DNA of 64,000 nucleotides from Aspidapion aeneum (taxonomy: Eukaryota; Arthropoda; Insecta; Coleoptera; Brentidae), in the NCBI GenBank assembly GCA_963576565.1, contig OY755039.1, positions 127,270,640 to 127,334,639 of the forward strand, read 5' to 3'. The notes beneath the pieces are model-generated. The model was not told the origin of the DNA. It was given only the letters and a program-made list of their open reading frames with translations, and did not search any database. Position 1 is the first letter of the stretch. Each line of letters begins with the position of its first letter. Below are positions 53,757 through 64,000 of this stretch, one piece after another. The position numbers and the translations under genes were made by a program.

Positions 53757-54068
53757 TTGTTGCCTAGTCAGCCTGATTGTTTATGTAAACCACCCTTGGT
53801 ACTATATTATATTATATTATATTTTATTATTTTAGTCTCCATATTATTTTTTTGGGTGTTTTAGAAAAGTGACCTTGATAGGATTAAAAACATTTTACAG
53901 TACAGTATAAGTACTTGATAAAGCTGTGTGTTACTAGATTATTCTTTTAGTAGGTAGGTGATCCGTGGTATAGGTATAGTTAGTTCTGTTGGGAATGATA
54001 CAGGAATGTGCTTGTAATGGTTTTTCGGTATTATTAGAGAATTATTGAAATATAGCCAGGCTATAATT

Positions 54069-54282
54069 GTGCCAGGCACAATTATTTTGACACCTTCACA
54101 TTGTAATATCAGCTGTGATCTTTTAACACATGGCCTTTGTTTACTATATGAACCGGAATAAATAGTGCCTTCTTTTATTAATTGAAAATAAACGACGATA
54201 GTTTTAAATTCGACTTTGGTATGAATTTTGAACGATTAACTGTCAGTTTTCAATGTAAATGTGTTAAAATAGTGCCTGGCAC
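54069..54282. mobile_element. 214-bp MITE at the centre of the inverted duplication
   Basis: Ends GTGCCAGGCACAATTATTTT and AAAATAGTGCCTGGCAC are inverted repeats. The internal ACTTTGGTATGAATTTTGAA and CTGTCAGTTTTCAATG relate it to the MITE at 21216-21463. AATT flanks both sides, but the flanks are themselves palindromic, so a target duplication cannot be separated from the inverted duplication. Confidence 0.75.
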
Positions 54283-54603
54283 AATTATAGCCTGGCTATA
54301 TTTCTCTAATAATACCGAAAAATCATTACAAGCATTCCTGTATCATTCCCAACAGAACTAACTATACCTACCTACTAAAAGAATAATCTAGTAACACACA
54401 GCTTTCTCAAGTACGTACACTGTACTGTAAAATGTTTTTAATCCTATCCTTAAAAAAAACATTGCTACCATATTTCTTTATGAGAAAAGGTTACTATACT
54501 AAAATACACCAAAAAAATAATATAGAGACTAAAATAAAAAATATAATATAATATAATATAATATAATATGATACCAAGGGTTTACTTAAACAATCAGGCT
54601 GAC

Positions 54604-54751
54604 CAGTGGCGTATATATGCCCCCCCCCCCGAAGCTAAGATTTTTTTAGATATTTTCCACATATTTCATAAATACAAATATAAAATAGTATAAAATACGT
54701 CTTTATAAGGTCTGGCCCCCCCCCCAAAACTTTTTTCAATATACGCCACTG
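54604..54751. mobile_element. 148-bp hAT MITE inside the right arm
   Basis: TIRs CAGTGGCGTATAT and ATA(T)ACGCCACTG, flanked by AGGCTGAC (54596-54603) and AGGCTGAG (54752-54759), a 7-of-8 match. The left arm of the inverted duplication shows the empty site (CTAGTCAGCCTGATT), which confirms insertion after the duplication. Contains C-runs of 10-12 bases near each end. Confidence 0.88.
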
Positions 54752-54937
54752 AGGCTGAGTAGGCAACAAGTACTTCTTTTTTTTTCTCTTAAACATATTA
54801 TTTGATTTGCAATTTTTAATGTCTAATGGTAATTTGTTATACAATATGATTCCTTTATAAAACAATGCTGCTAATTCAGTATTTATACTAAAAATTGCTG
54901 TTATGCGTTGTTGCATAGGTATGAACATCTGTAACAT
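54752..54937 (-). pseudogene. LINE ORF2 C-terminus in the right arm
   Basis: Minus frame from 54937: QQRITAIFSINTELAALFYK, GIILYNKLPLDIKNCKSNNM, then FKRKKKKYLLP. Counterpart of the left-arm fragment but extending about 30 codons further toward the N-terminus. The frame then runs into the hAT MITE and has no further meaning. Confidence 0.65.
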
Positions 54938-55331
54938 TCATCAATGTTAATATAAGTTGCAACCAAAAAAATAAATAAATAATACAGGTATTCTACCCAT
55001 ATTACAAATTGCAAGTCATTTTTAAAAGCAAGTTACAAGTATATTGTAAACGCAGTCGAGTCAAACCTAACCTCAAATTCTTGGTTTGTTTTTCTGGAAT
55101 TTTCGGATGCAGAAATTTTGCTACGAAATAACTTTTTCACTACAAAGGAGATCTGTTTTGTGTTAAAGCGCGTGTTATTAGACAAAACTGGTCTTGTTTT
55201 GTGACTAAGACAAGGTAAGAAAGATAATTTATGTTATTGAAGTTAGGGTCGATTTATATACTTGTTATACAGATTGACACTGAACATTGATTTTAGATAA
55301 AATGTGTCAACTTAATATTGGTGCACTGTGT
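54938..55331. other. hAT element interior, no gene seen
   Basis: AT-rich sequence with no recognisable coding similarity. Confidence 0.3.
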
Positions 55332-55495
55332 GTTTGGGAGGGGTGATCATCTGTCCACAGCAGGCATACAAATTTTTTTAACAAGACTGTGTAGGACTCC
55401 ACAGGACACTAAAATACACTACAGGACCAAGAATTTATTTGAGTCCTGTAGGATGGTGTACAAATTTTGTTCAGCTGTTCACCCCTCAGTTATGG
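55332..55495. mobile_element. Second member of the GAGGGGTGAACAGCT family, different core
   Basis: The left end GGGAGGGGTGATCATCTG (about 55335) and right end CAGCTGTTCACCCCTC (to 55487) match the ends of the element at 24083-24591, with ACAAATTTT just inside. The core repeats AGGAC/CTGTAGG words (GACTCCACAGGACACT, CACTACAGGACCAAG) unrelated to the GATTGTGAGG core of the other copy. Target duplication not clear. Confidence 0.6.
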
Positions 55496-55655
55496 CAGGG
55501 GTGGATCTAGGAACTTTATTTAGGGGGGGTAGATATCATAATAAATATTGCATAAAACAGTTTTGCATTGTGACCAGGATGTGTATTCTGTATGTAAAAA
55601 CTTAATATAGTTTGAGATTTGGGGGGGGAATTTCCCCTCCCATAGATCCGCACCT
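55496..55655. mobile_element. Candidate hAT MITE
   Basis: CAGGGGTGGATCTAGG at 55496 and CATAGATCCGCACCT at the right form imperfect TIRs, with G-runs inside both ends. The flanks AGTTATGG and TCTTATGG match at 6 of 8 positions. CAGGGG.GGATCTA is a familiar hAT MITE end. Confidence 0.55.
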
Positions 55656-56056
55656 TCTTATGGGTCATTGTCCATATAATTTTATTATTATTGATGTATT
55701 GCCTTTTCGGCATTTTCCATTTTTAGTTTTAGTAGATATTTTAGTCAGTAGTGCACCCAAGAATAGGTCTTTGGGGGACCCGAGACACAGTTATGCCATA
55801 TCTTCACCTATTTAATTTTTTTATTCATGAAATATATGGAAAATGTCTAAAAATCTTTAGGCTTCTGTCTTTTAGTTTAGTGTTTGAACATAATTCTAGC
55901 TAGTGCTTTTACTTTTTAGGTACACAGACATTATGGATTTGTATGGATCATTACAATCACATTGAGTACACACTGCTTGGTTGCAAATGTTTTTTCATTT
56001 AGGTAAGTAATAGAGAAATATTGGTTAATAAGTTCTGTCTCTTTCCACACCCATAC

Positions 56057-56242
56057 TAGGGCCTATTCTTAAAATACATAATGCCATTTAACATAATAAT
56101 TATATGTTCAAAATTAATGCTCAAAGGGGTAGCAGTGTTTGGCCTTGTATTACACATAACTTTTTTTAATGTATTTTGTTTCTTGAAAATTCTGTACAGA
56201 CGGTGGAGGTGGGTCAATTACATAATTTAAGAATAGGCCCAA
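56057..56242. mobile_element. MITE with GGGCCTATTCTTAAA ends
   Basis: AGGGCCTATTCTTAAAATAC near 56058 and ACATAATTTAAGAATAGGCC to about 56241 are inverted repeats, each followed by CATAATG/CATAATT. Same terminal type as the remnant at 19588-19741. No coding sequence. Confidence 0.7.
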
Positions 56243-58021
56243 AGTGTACTTAGGGCAGAGCTTCAAGAGCTAAGCTCCCCCTTAAAAATTTGGTTAGCCC
56301 CTGATATTATATTACATATAAACACATATTTCAGACAGAGTCGACACGAAGGCTTATTGGGGTGGGGGAGGCAACAGCCACCTTTCCTCAGAAACTTTTT
56401 GATCTTCTGCAATTTTTTGTAACTCTAACTGTTTCCAAGAAAAGAATTTTATGCGAGTTTTATGTAATTTCTAAATAGCAATTGAAGATACAAGTTATTT
56501 TATTTTGTTTTTTTTTCTGAAAAATGGTTAGAGATAAAAATATTGCAGATCAAAAAATTTCTGAATAAAACAAGGAATTCATTTTACATTTTTAAATCTG
56601 CCAATAACTTACTGCAAAAAAGTTCTGGAGAAAAAAGGGGGCATGACCGCGGAAAAAATATCACCCTGTAGTTTTTCCTAATATTTGACATGCTTAATGA
56701 TGTATGCCTTGTAACAAAACAACAACAACATGTTCCAGATTTGAGCTAAATATCTCAAAAACTGCACGAGTTATAAATAAAAAGCAAACAAAAAAACTAA
56801 TATTTTAATAACCCATATCTCAAAAACTAAGCATGGTTATACAAAGTTTTTTTTCTTAAAATCACTCAAGATAATCGTCTGAAGTTTGGCGACATACTTT
56901 ATTAACACCTGTATAAAATACCTACTATTATGAGTCCCCTGGCAGCTTTTTTTTTTTGCTTTTTAGTTATCCAACGCAACACTCAACAATGGGATAACAT
57001 CATTATGTGGCCACCTTTATTATTAAAAAATGGATTGGAGAATGGATATTGTGAAGAATATATGAAAATTACATTTGAGCAATTCCACATAAACCTAGAA
57101 ATTAGAAAATTGAAGACTGTAAAAGTGTGTTCTTATTTTTTTTAAATATTGGTTTTATTAAGGATTATTAGGTGGTACATGTTTAACTATTTTTAAGTTT
57201 TCTAAAAATCCACAGTTTTTTGTAATATAAATACCTAGTTTATACATTTAAGAAAAAACATTATATTTGTTAAATATTTTTAGATTTTTCTAAAACAGTT
57301 CTTATTTTTAAAAAAATAAATATTACATTTTTAAAAAAACATTGTTTTTTATTTAAGTATTACATTTTCGAGGTCATGCAAATTTTTATGTATGCGGAAA
57401 AAGTTTGGATATCTTACAGGTTTACATGACTAAAATTAATATATTTTTGATATCCAAATTCTTTTCGCATACATGAAATTAGCCTGACTCCAAAAATAGC
57501 ACCTTTACTAAGAAAAAAATCATTTAAAAAGCCCGCCGAGCCCGCCCGCGCATTCTTAATTCTTCCAGTAGGCAAGGGTGGCGCCAGCGTAAACTTGTTG
57601 CCGCTTTTGAACCATAGAATTAAGCACTCTTTTATTATTTTCTCTATGTTTATGTAGCAGAGCACGGCCGAAGGAAGGCTCAGATTCTATGTACTGTAAA
57701 ATTCTATTGGGACATTTCGTCCTCTCTTTCGTCCTATTTCCTAATTAGAATGCGACATAAGTTCCACGGTGCAGAGAATTTGGTTCCAGTAACTAAAAGT
57801 AAAGAATGTAACCACGAGAATATCCATTCATTGCAGGCTGGTTGAACACGAATACAAACACATATGTACCGAGTATTAATTGTAATTAATATTCCAGTCT
57901 TTAGTGAATTCCTTTTGAGGTAGTTATTAATTAAATTAAAGAATGATCAAATTTTAATATTTTTTAAAGTAAAATTTGGGAGTGCACGTGCACATGTGCA
58001 CTTATGGAGAAACCGCTACTG
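56243..58021. other. hAT element right part, no gene seen
   Basis: Mostly AT-rich. An inverted pair near 57375-57470 (GTATGCGGAAAAAGTTTGGA against TCCAAATTCTTTTCGCATAC) may be another small foldback. A GC-richer block at 57535-57680 includes GCCCGCCGAGCCCGCCCGCG. The palindromic GTGCACGTGCACATGTGCAC sits 30-40 bp inside the terminal repeat and could be a transposase-binding site. Confidence 0.4.
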
Positions 58022-58402
58022 CATAGAGGTTAGAAAAATAAAGACTTGATCCAACTAAAATTCTTACATCAGTATTTACTAAGATCTTAAAACTTAGCGT
58101 TTAAACCCAGGTCTAGTTTAAGTGTATTATTTTAATAGTTGCAGGTCAAGTTACTGCAAAAGTTTGGTTTACGCTAACGTGCAATAGCACAAAAAGAATT
58201 TCTCAGTAAGTCTTAACTTAAAAATGTTCAAATTAACTTTAAAAATAAAGAAAAACCACATAAAAAATTTGTAACGAAATGTTTTTGGAAATTTCGTACG
58301 TACATTCATGAGATTCCCGTTAAAAATAGTCTCAAATTGTAATACTACCCCTGAGGGGTGGTTTAAAGTTCGAAAAACTATAGAAATAATCCATAATATA
58401 TA

Positions 58403-59368
58403 AACTTGCGTGCATAGAAATCGGCCCACTGTTCGTGCTCCTATAGAAATCGCACCCCAGATCATGCAGGAACCACCTCCATAAGCACTCCGCTCTTCAA
58501 AGCAGCAATCTGCAAATCGCTCTCTTGGTCCTCGGTACACTTTCCTTCTTCGGTCGCCATCACGGAGGCATATTCTGGACTCATCTGAGAACAGAACCGA
58601 TACCCATTGTTCCAACGTCAAATTCAAATTATCCCGTGCAAAACGCAGATGCGCTTGCCGATGAGCTGGAGTAAGTTTTGGACCAATCGCAGGTGTTTTA
58701 GGGGTCAGGTTATTTTCCTGCAGTCTTCGTCTTACTGTCCACTGACTAATAGCCACTCCTCGCACCTCACGGAGCTGTCGTTGCACTTGAACGGCATTAA
58801 GGTGACGATTTCTTAATGTTGTTGACACAATAAAGCGGTCATCACGGGCGGTTGTAAATCGCCTTCTGCCTGTTCCAGGTCGCCTATGAAAGTCTCCAGT
58901 CTCCTCATACCGCTCGTACACTCTTCGAACCGCTGCTCGGGCTATATTCAATTGTCTGGCAACACCTCGCTGACTAAGTCCGTTTTCGAATAAAGCAATA
59001 ACTAGGGTGGCTTTTTGTGGTGCAGCATGCATTAAACCATCGAAGAAATTATTTATTCCATGATTAAACTTACACACTTGAACACTCTTGAGATTTTAAA
59101 AAACGAATAATAGGAAAATTTCAGTTGCAAACGCAATTTGACAAATTTGTTACTTTCGTTACAATCACCACATAAACACGTTTCATTTGTTTACCGGTTG
59201 CTACGCATATAAACAATAAGCCTTCTTAAAAAATGTATACTCACGTTGAAGCATATTAAATTGTCTTTCAAACAGCATATTTCTTTTATTGATATGATGA
59301 ATAATTCCTTAAAAAAATATAGTTAAAGTGAAAAGTTTACAGTGGGCCGATTTCTATGCACTCAAGTG
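58403..59368 (-). mobile_element. Tc1-like element, internally deleted derivative
   Basis: TIRs of about 30 bp (ACTTG.GTGCATAGAAATCG then GCCCACTGT) at 58403 and, inverted, ending at 59368, with TA on both flanks. Length 966 bp. The 5' half of a transposase gene is kept, and the 3' half is missing up to the left TIR, so the coding frame runs straight into it. Probably mobilised by a full-length relative. Confidence 0.88.
58437..59077 (-). pseudogene. Tc1-like transposase, N-terminal two thirds
   Basis: Uninterrupted frame from 59077 (or the internal ATG at 59032-59030, MHAAPQKATLVIALFENGL). It has a first helix-turn-helix (LSQRGVARQLNIARAAVRRV), a GRRR-type linker (RRPGTGRRRF), a second helix-turn-helix (GVAISQWTVRRRLQENNLTP) and the first catalytic aspartate in VLFSDESRICL. 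Conserved GGGSCMIWGAIS follows, after which the frame enters the terminal repeat near 58437 and continues only as read-through to 58169. The second and third catalytic residues are deleted, so it cannot catalyse transposition but may still bind TIRs. Confidence 0.9.
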
Positions 59369-60265
59369 TATATACAAAAATTTTCAAAGCTAAATAAAAC
59401 ATACATAACTTAAAACTATATTTGTAGATGCATTACTGTATTAAATACGTCTCAATATTTAAATATTGTAAAAAGATATATTAGAATCTGTGTTTTTTAA
59501 CACATCCACCAAAACAATAAAAATCGGTTTAATCGTCGCTAACTTGTCTAAGTAATTAACATGTAAAATATAGCGGACAGCTGACACTGACTCACAGCGT
59601 TTGTATTGGACATCTCCTAGTGACGTTTGGATGTTTAAATATGGCTGCCATTTTTAAACCAAAATATTATATTTTTTATTTATTTTTAAGTTTTTTGCGG
59701 TTATAATGACATTGTAACAACGAAAAAGGTGGTCTATATTGTAAGATATTTATGAACAGTTACTATTACATTTAAAAAAGTGAGGTAAGCCTTTAACCAA
59801 AATCTTTATGTTTCAATGACTAGTACTTTAGCATTTTAGACCCTTTAGTAAATACTGGTGTTAATGTCTTAATTGATATTAGTTTTATGTATATTTCTTT
59901 TTTGTATTGCTTCCTACTATTTTATTAACGACATAAAATAATTTTTAAACTCGTGTTTATCCATAGATAGACTCAGTTTAAATAGTTTATAACAGACAGA
60001 AAAGATCAGAGGTCATGTTGCAACCACAAAAGGGAAAACACCTTGAGACGGAATTCATTATATACACAGAAAAAGTGTGTTAATAAATACATGGTGTATT
60101 TATATTCGTTATATTTTCATTAAATGTTTCCAAGTAAAATCACAGAAGTTGCGAGTTAAAATCAAGGAAAATGATCATTTGCAGCTGTATTTTTTATTAT
60201 TAGAAATCATGATTCCAAGATCAAGTATACAAATAATAAAAGGAAATAACAAAAGAACACCTTTT
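59369..60265. other. Intergenic, no firm gene
   Basis: AT-rich sequence. At about 59600-59785 a balanced stretch ends at GTGAG|GTAAGCC, resembling a non-coding first exon on the plus strand, but no downstream exon was found. Confidence 0.3.
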
Positions 60266-60400
60266 TGGCGTTATTCATAAATTACGTAACGCCAAAAAAA
60301 AACAGCGTTTTCAACCTCCCCTTTATGGCTCCCTTTTCTAACGTATTTAAAAAAAAATTCATTAAAAAATAATTGTGTAACGCAAGGCACACTTTGAAGA
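60266..60400. mobile_element. Candidate MITE with TTCATAAATTACGTAACGC end
   Basis: TGGCGTTATTCATAAATTAC followed by GTAACGCCA is itself palindromic at the left, and GTGTAACGCAAGG closes the right side near 60387. This terminal phrase is common in insect genomes. No coding sequence; the right boundary is uncertain. Confidence 0.45.
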
Positions 60401-61217
60401 TAATACAGACTACAGCCCTGAGCTAGACGGGGAATATCCCGTCATCCCCCCGTTTTGTTTTCTCTCAATTCTGCTCATTTTTGTGTTATTTCCTTACACA
60501 AATGGTGCCAGCGAGTGAGCCCAAAAAAGTGATTTACACCTAAACAAAATTATAATTGTAAAAATAAGGACGTCAGCAGCAGATGTCATAGTAAATAGGG
60601 CCCGATTCAATTAATGCGCAACATAAAAGTACCAAAACCAGTTTGTTTGCTGTCGAGTTCAAACGGCTCATTTGCGGAGATATGTTTACTGGACAAAAAA
60701 TGTTTGTTTTAATGGCCCCTACCACCCCTTACAGTATTTTTGGGACACCCTGTATGTATATATCTGTAGAAATTCGTTTTACCCTAGGTCGATTGGTAAT
60801 AGATTACACAATTTTAAGTCACCCGGGTAGTCTTAAACTTTCTTGATCAATCTTGAATTTTTAGATTTTTTTTATTTCAAAAAGTAACAATATCTTTTTT
60901 AGTTCTTGAGATACAAAGCTATCTCAAATGGCAGCTAAATGTTCGTTCTATTGCAATAACCTATTCAGTTTTTCTGTAAAGTTAATGTGGCAAAAGTGAA
61001 AAGCAAAAGTTCGTGACAAAACATGGAAAAAATCGCAATCATGTATGTATGACGTCACACATGCGCTCTTACTCAAATGTGAAGCAACCACCCGGCGACA
61101 TTAAATTGAGAGATCCATAACCAATCGATGTGGGGTAGTCTAAAACTTCTTCCTTCCTAAAATTTTTTTTGGTCAAAAATTTTTTTTGTATTTTAAAAAA
61201 AATTTATATCTTTTTTA
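60401..61217. other. Intergenic, no gene seen
   Basis: No recognised coding similarity. GGGACACCCTGTATG near 60748 resembles an end of the ACAGGGTG repeat family. TGACGTCACACATGCGC near 61050 recurs in related form at 62029 (TGACGTCACACCGGCCC), hinting at a further diverged repeat on both sides of the HINE copy. Confidence 0.4.
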
Positions 61218-61881
61218 TTTTAGCTCACACTACTACTATATAAGTAGTGTGAGCTATGGTGATCCTAATTTTTTCGAGAAAAAAAAAGTTGCTCCGATTT
61301 CAAAATTTTTTATATATCTTTGCGTTTCAGATGATTTTGAAACTTTTTTATCTTGCTGTCTGTCTGTCTGTCTGTCTGTATGTCTGTCTGTCTGACTGTA
61401 TGTCTGTCTGTCTGACTGTATGTCTGTCTGTAACGACCAACCCGCATAACTCAAAAACCGCTTGTCCGATTTCAATGAAATTTGGTACCTAAGTTGGGTC
61501 TTGGGCCGTGATGGTCCCATTTAAAAATGAACAAAATCCATCCATAAGTCTGGAGTTAAACAAAATGAATTTTAGTTTATTTAAAAAAAAAGGGTGGGGG
61601 TAGATATCAAAAATTAGAGTTTAAGTGTAAATATGGCGTGTGTCAAACGAAAGGTAATTGAGTCTGGAGTTAAACAAGATACATTTTAGTTTTTTTTAAA
61701 AGGGTGGGGGTAGATTTAAAAAATTCGAGTTTAAGTCAAAACATGGCTTGTGTGGTATTAAACGAAAGGTAATTGAGTCTGGAGTTGAATAAAATATATT
61801 TCAGTTTTTGATTATATTATCTCACACTATAACTATAGTACCTAGTGTGAGCTTAGGTGCCCATAGATCGGCAGAGTATTT
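61218..61881 (+). mobile_element. HINE/Helentron-like repeat, copy C
   Basis: Same order as copy A: TTTTAGCTCACAC, palindrome 61222-61255, GAAAAAAAAAGTTGCTCCGA, a short GTCT/GTAT microsatellite (about 61358-61430), the CGCATAACTCAAAAACCGCT block, two internal direct repeats (TCAAACG at 61643, TTAAACG at 61758), the 3' palindrome (about 61820-61853) and the end GGCAGAGTATTT. Shorter than copy A mainly through the microsatellite and one fewer internal repeat. Confidence 0.8.
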
Positions 61882-62679
61882 TAAGTTGTAAAGCTAATTT
61901 CTTTACTATCTTAATTACTGTTCTATTGCGAACAAAAAACGTTACAGTTTTGCTGTAAAACTAATTTTGCAAAAGTTATCAGCCAAAGTTTCTGAAAAAA
62001 CATGAAAAGCCGCCATCTTGGATTTATGACGTCACACCGGCCCTCCTACTCAAATTTGAGGTAAACACCTCACACACATCTAGCGTAGTTTAAGAAATCT
62101 TCCACGACTATCTCACGGGATACCTTATGCCTCTCAACTATTTCCCATTTCTAACCGTTCTCAAAATGTCCATAAATCCTTATGTTGTTACTTTCATCTG
62201 GGACACATGGTATATCTTTAAATTTGTTAACTTTTAGGAAATAAATGCGACAATATTCAAACGAAAATTTTAAGTGCACTTTCTCCCTGAAATAAATAAA
62301 TTATCAGTGTCACAGTTCTGATTTTTAAAGTACTTGAACCAAAAATGTACGCATTGTTGTTGTAAAAGTCAAGTATCAAATGTCTTGCAAAAAATATAGA
62401 CAAAAGAAAATACGTTTTTTATTCTACGCATGAGTAACAAAATGTGACTAGCGGTTTGAATTATTTTTGTAGGCACTTGATTTGACACACAACTTTATGA
62501 CGCAATAATGTTTAATTTTTATTCTTGTGCGAAATCAAAAATTAGTCAAATATTTTATATTTAAAGATACTAAATCAAGTTACTAGTACAGTGTTGACAA
62601 CAAAATTTAGTACAGATTTAGTTGTTTGCACCGTACTATATTTGGTAACATCATCAGCATTTTCTTAGGTGATTCAAGT
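61882..62679. other. Intergenic, no gene seen
   Basis: AT-rich sequence; nothing recognised besides the TGACGTCACACCGGCCC segment near 62029. Confidence 0.35.
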
Positions 62680-63240
62680 ATTGAATGTTTCCCATATCCC
62701 ATAATAACAGATAAGAAGGATGAACTGATAAAAATGCTGGAAGAACTGGGTACAGCAACTAAAAATATAGGCGTGAATATGAACTGGAGTAAAACTAAAA
62801 TCATAACAATCACAGATAAAGATATCACGATCAGAATAAACAAGAAAAAATAGAACAAGTAGAGGAATATATATTCCCGGAACAAATTATTAAACTAAAA
62901 AAAGAAAATCAAACGGCTGAAATCAAGAGACAAGAGAGATTGGCCTGGGAAGCATTCGGTAAATTAAGCTACATATTAAAAAATAAAAAATATCCTCATT
63001 ATCTCAAAACGAAAGTATATAACGAATGTATCCTTCCTGTACTACCTATGGATTCCAGACCTGGACACTTACAAAGTCAAACATGGTAACAAAAGCCCAA
63101 AGATCAATGGAAAGATAAATGTTACATGTAAAGCTAACAGATAAAAAAAAGGAATGAATGGATAAGAAATAAAACACAAGTAAGGGATGTCAGAGGAGAA
63201 GTAGCCAATTTAAAATGGACATTTGCCGGTCATATATTCC
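62680..63240 (+). pseudogene. RTE-like LINE reverse-transcriptase remnant
   Basis: Plus-strand frames read LIKMLEELGTATKNIGVNMN, WSKTKIITITDKDI, then after a break IEQVEEYIF, KKENQTAEIKRQERLAWEAF, GKLSYILKNKKYPHYLKTKV and YNECILPVL. A degraded tail with RNKTQVRDVRGEVANLKWTF and AGHI ends near 63238. The IE.VE.YI.LG...L..EN...EI..R..LAW.AFGKL and LPVL.YG order is the usual post-catalytic RT region of RTE-like elements. Several frameshifts; no upstream catalytic box remains. Confidence 0.8.
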
Positions 63241-64000
63241 TTGCCATACGCAGTTACACTTTTCTGACATTCCCAACCTCTTTATTTATAATATACATAC
63301 ATAGAGCAACAAAAAAAATCTGAAAAATGGCATGTCTTTAAATTGTTTTTATCTGTGCGTTCTTTTTTGTCAACCTACAGCCAGCATCTTTTTTTTCCAG
63401 AGACAATGACAGTATTACCTGTAATTTTATACCAATATGACATATTTACTTTATAATATATTTTTGGTTAGGAAATATGTTTATTTTATGTCACAAAAGT
63501 GTAACTGCATATGGCAAGGACTTATAATATCAGACAGAAAGACGATCGATGGAACAAATCGTCGCACAGTGGGGGCGGGACACATAAAAGTTACCGAAGA
63601 TTCTATATGCATACAATGTTTATTAAAATTGTCTATAAACCCTTATGTTCCCTGATTGTAATTTCATTATCTAGGTAAAATAACCTTTAATTTGATAGGC
63701 CACAACCCATGTTAATAAAATGAATAAATTTAAAAATGATCTATTTAAAAAAGTATATTTAATGGAATAAAAAAATCCAACAAAACAAAACTATCCTACG
63801 CTATAATTATCACAATCTGAAGTAGCGGGGAGACGATGGAGATGGATTTTGCCAAATAATTTTTTGTGGGTCTTTTGATTGCGGATTCCCGACCATGGAA
63901 CCAGCAAGGTAACGAAGGCAAATTTAAGCAAGGAAATTTACTTCTGTCGTTTTCTCGGATGAGATTGTACTGATTCCTTGATAAGCCAACTTCTACAAGA
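63241..64000. other. Window end, no gene seen
   Basis: No family recognised. A 72-codon plus-strand frame at 63437-63655 has no signature. GC-richer sequence appears after 63800, but the window ends. Confidence 0.35.

Larger units (their letters stand above)
53621..54906. repeat. Inverted duplication, arms about 450-620 bp around a MITE
   Basis: The left arm 53621-54068 and right arm 54283-54906 are reverse complements. Shared landmarks are AAAGGAATCA.ATTGTATAAC, AACAAATTACCATTAGACAT, an ATATTATATTATATT run, TAGGTAGGT, GGGAATGATACAGGAATG and TATAGCCAGGCTATAATT at the inner ends. Differences are few substitutions and small gaps (for example 8 extra bases near 54044), plus one later MITE in the right arm. 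The 214-bp MITE at 54069-54282 forms the loop. Confidence 0.85.
52624..58021 (-). mobile_element. hAT element, 5.4 kb, with TIRs and 8-bp target duplication, nested insertions
   Basis: CATAGAGG stands directly outside both ends (52616-52623 and 58022-58029). The ends are CAGTGGCGGCGCG (52624) and, inverted, CAGTAGCGGTTTC (58021). Both have subterminal GTGCAC-rich segments followed by CCC (GGGGTGCACACCC at one side, GTGCACGTGCACATGTGCAC at the other). A hAT dimerisation-domain remnant lies just inside the 52.6-kb end on the minus strand. The interior holds LINE pieces, a large inverted duplication, several MITEs and other TIR elements, so most of its 5.4 kb is later insertion. Confidence 0.8.

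Noticed and set aside
55332..55495. Idea that this element has the same 8-bp target duplication as its relative at 24 kb
   Set aside because: Flanks GTGTTTGG and AGTTATGG do not match well enough, so only the terminal similarity is claimed.
59600..59790. Leader-like stretch ending GTGAG|GTAAGCC
   Set aside because: Could be a non-coding first exon, but no downstream exon within the window supports it.

Overview
The window is eukaryotic and almost certainly insect nuclear DNA. It is strongly AT-rich, has spliced genes with short exons and GT-AG introns, and is crowded with arthropod-type transposable elements (Ty3/gypsy, RTE/jockey-like LINE fragments, mariner, Tc1-like, hAT, THAP-type and Helentron/HINE-like repeats). 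The species cannot be named from sequence alone; a beetle or hemipteran would fit the repeat mix, but that is inference.

One convincing host gene is present. On the minus strand, 20997 down to 11845, five exons assemble into a short protein with an N-terminal coiled coil, an FYRN motif and an FYRC motif. This is the architecture of TBRG1 (transforming growth factor beta regulator 1). Its second intron is about 6 kb and has been filled by a LINE, a HINE-like repeat with a long GTCT microsatellite, a foldback MITE and other repeats. Its C-terminus is uncertain.

Left part (1-11.4 kb): repeats only. These are a foldback element (588-990), a tandem-repeat element (2.1-3.1 kb), a perfect 33-bp hairpin (3.15 kb), a LINE 3' remnant (4.0-4.7 kb), a 2.5-kb long-TIR element (5.27-7.81 kb), a 5'-truncated LINE with a 15-bp target duplication (8.12-9.23 kb), a 549-bp tandem duplication carrying two copies of a fossil transposase-like exon (9.23-10.32 kb), and a degenerate minisatellite (10.67-10.97 kb).

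Middle (21-35 kb): MITEs, mariner and LINE fragments, a TIR element with a minisatellite core (24.08-24.59 kb), and a 3.4-kb hAT-like element (26.9-30.3 kb) with a HINE-like element inside it and a LINE tail inside that. A 250-bp hAT MITE with a perfect 8-bp target duplication lies at 34.98-35.23 kb.

35.3-42.1 kb: an essentially full-length Ty3/gypsy LTR retrotransposon on the minus strand. Its two 422-bp LTRs differ by one base by eye. It has gag, protease-RT-RNase H, integrase, a PBS, a PPT, a 4-bp target duplication and a 7 x 113-bp leader repeat. A frameshift separates integrase from RNase H.

42.1-52.2 kb: a large diverged inverted-repeat element, another foldback element, a decayed mariner and a THAP-domain element. 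52.6-58.0 kb: a 5.4-kb hAT element bounded by TIRs and an 8-bp duplication, heavily invaded by later insertions including a 1.3-kb inverted duplication. 58.4-64 kb: an internally deleted Tc1-like element, a third HINE-like copy and an RTE-like RT remnant. No tRNA, rRNA or CRISPR was recognised. All calls come from reading the sequence; no database was searched.
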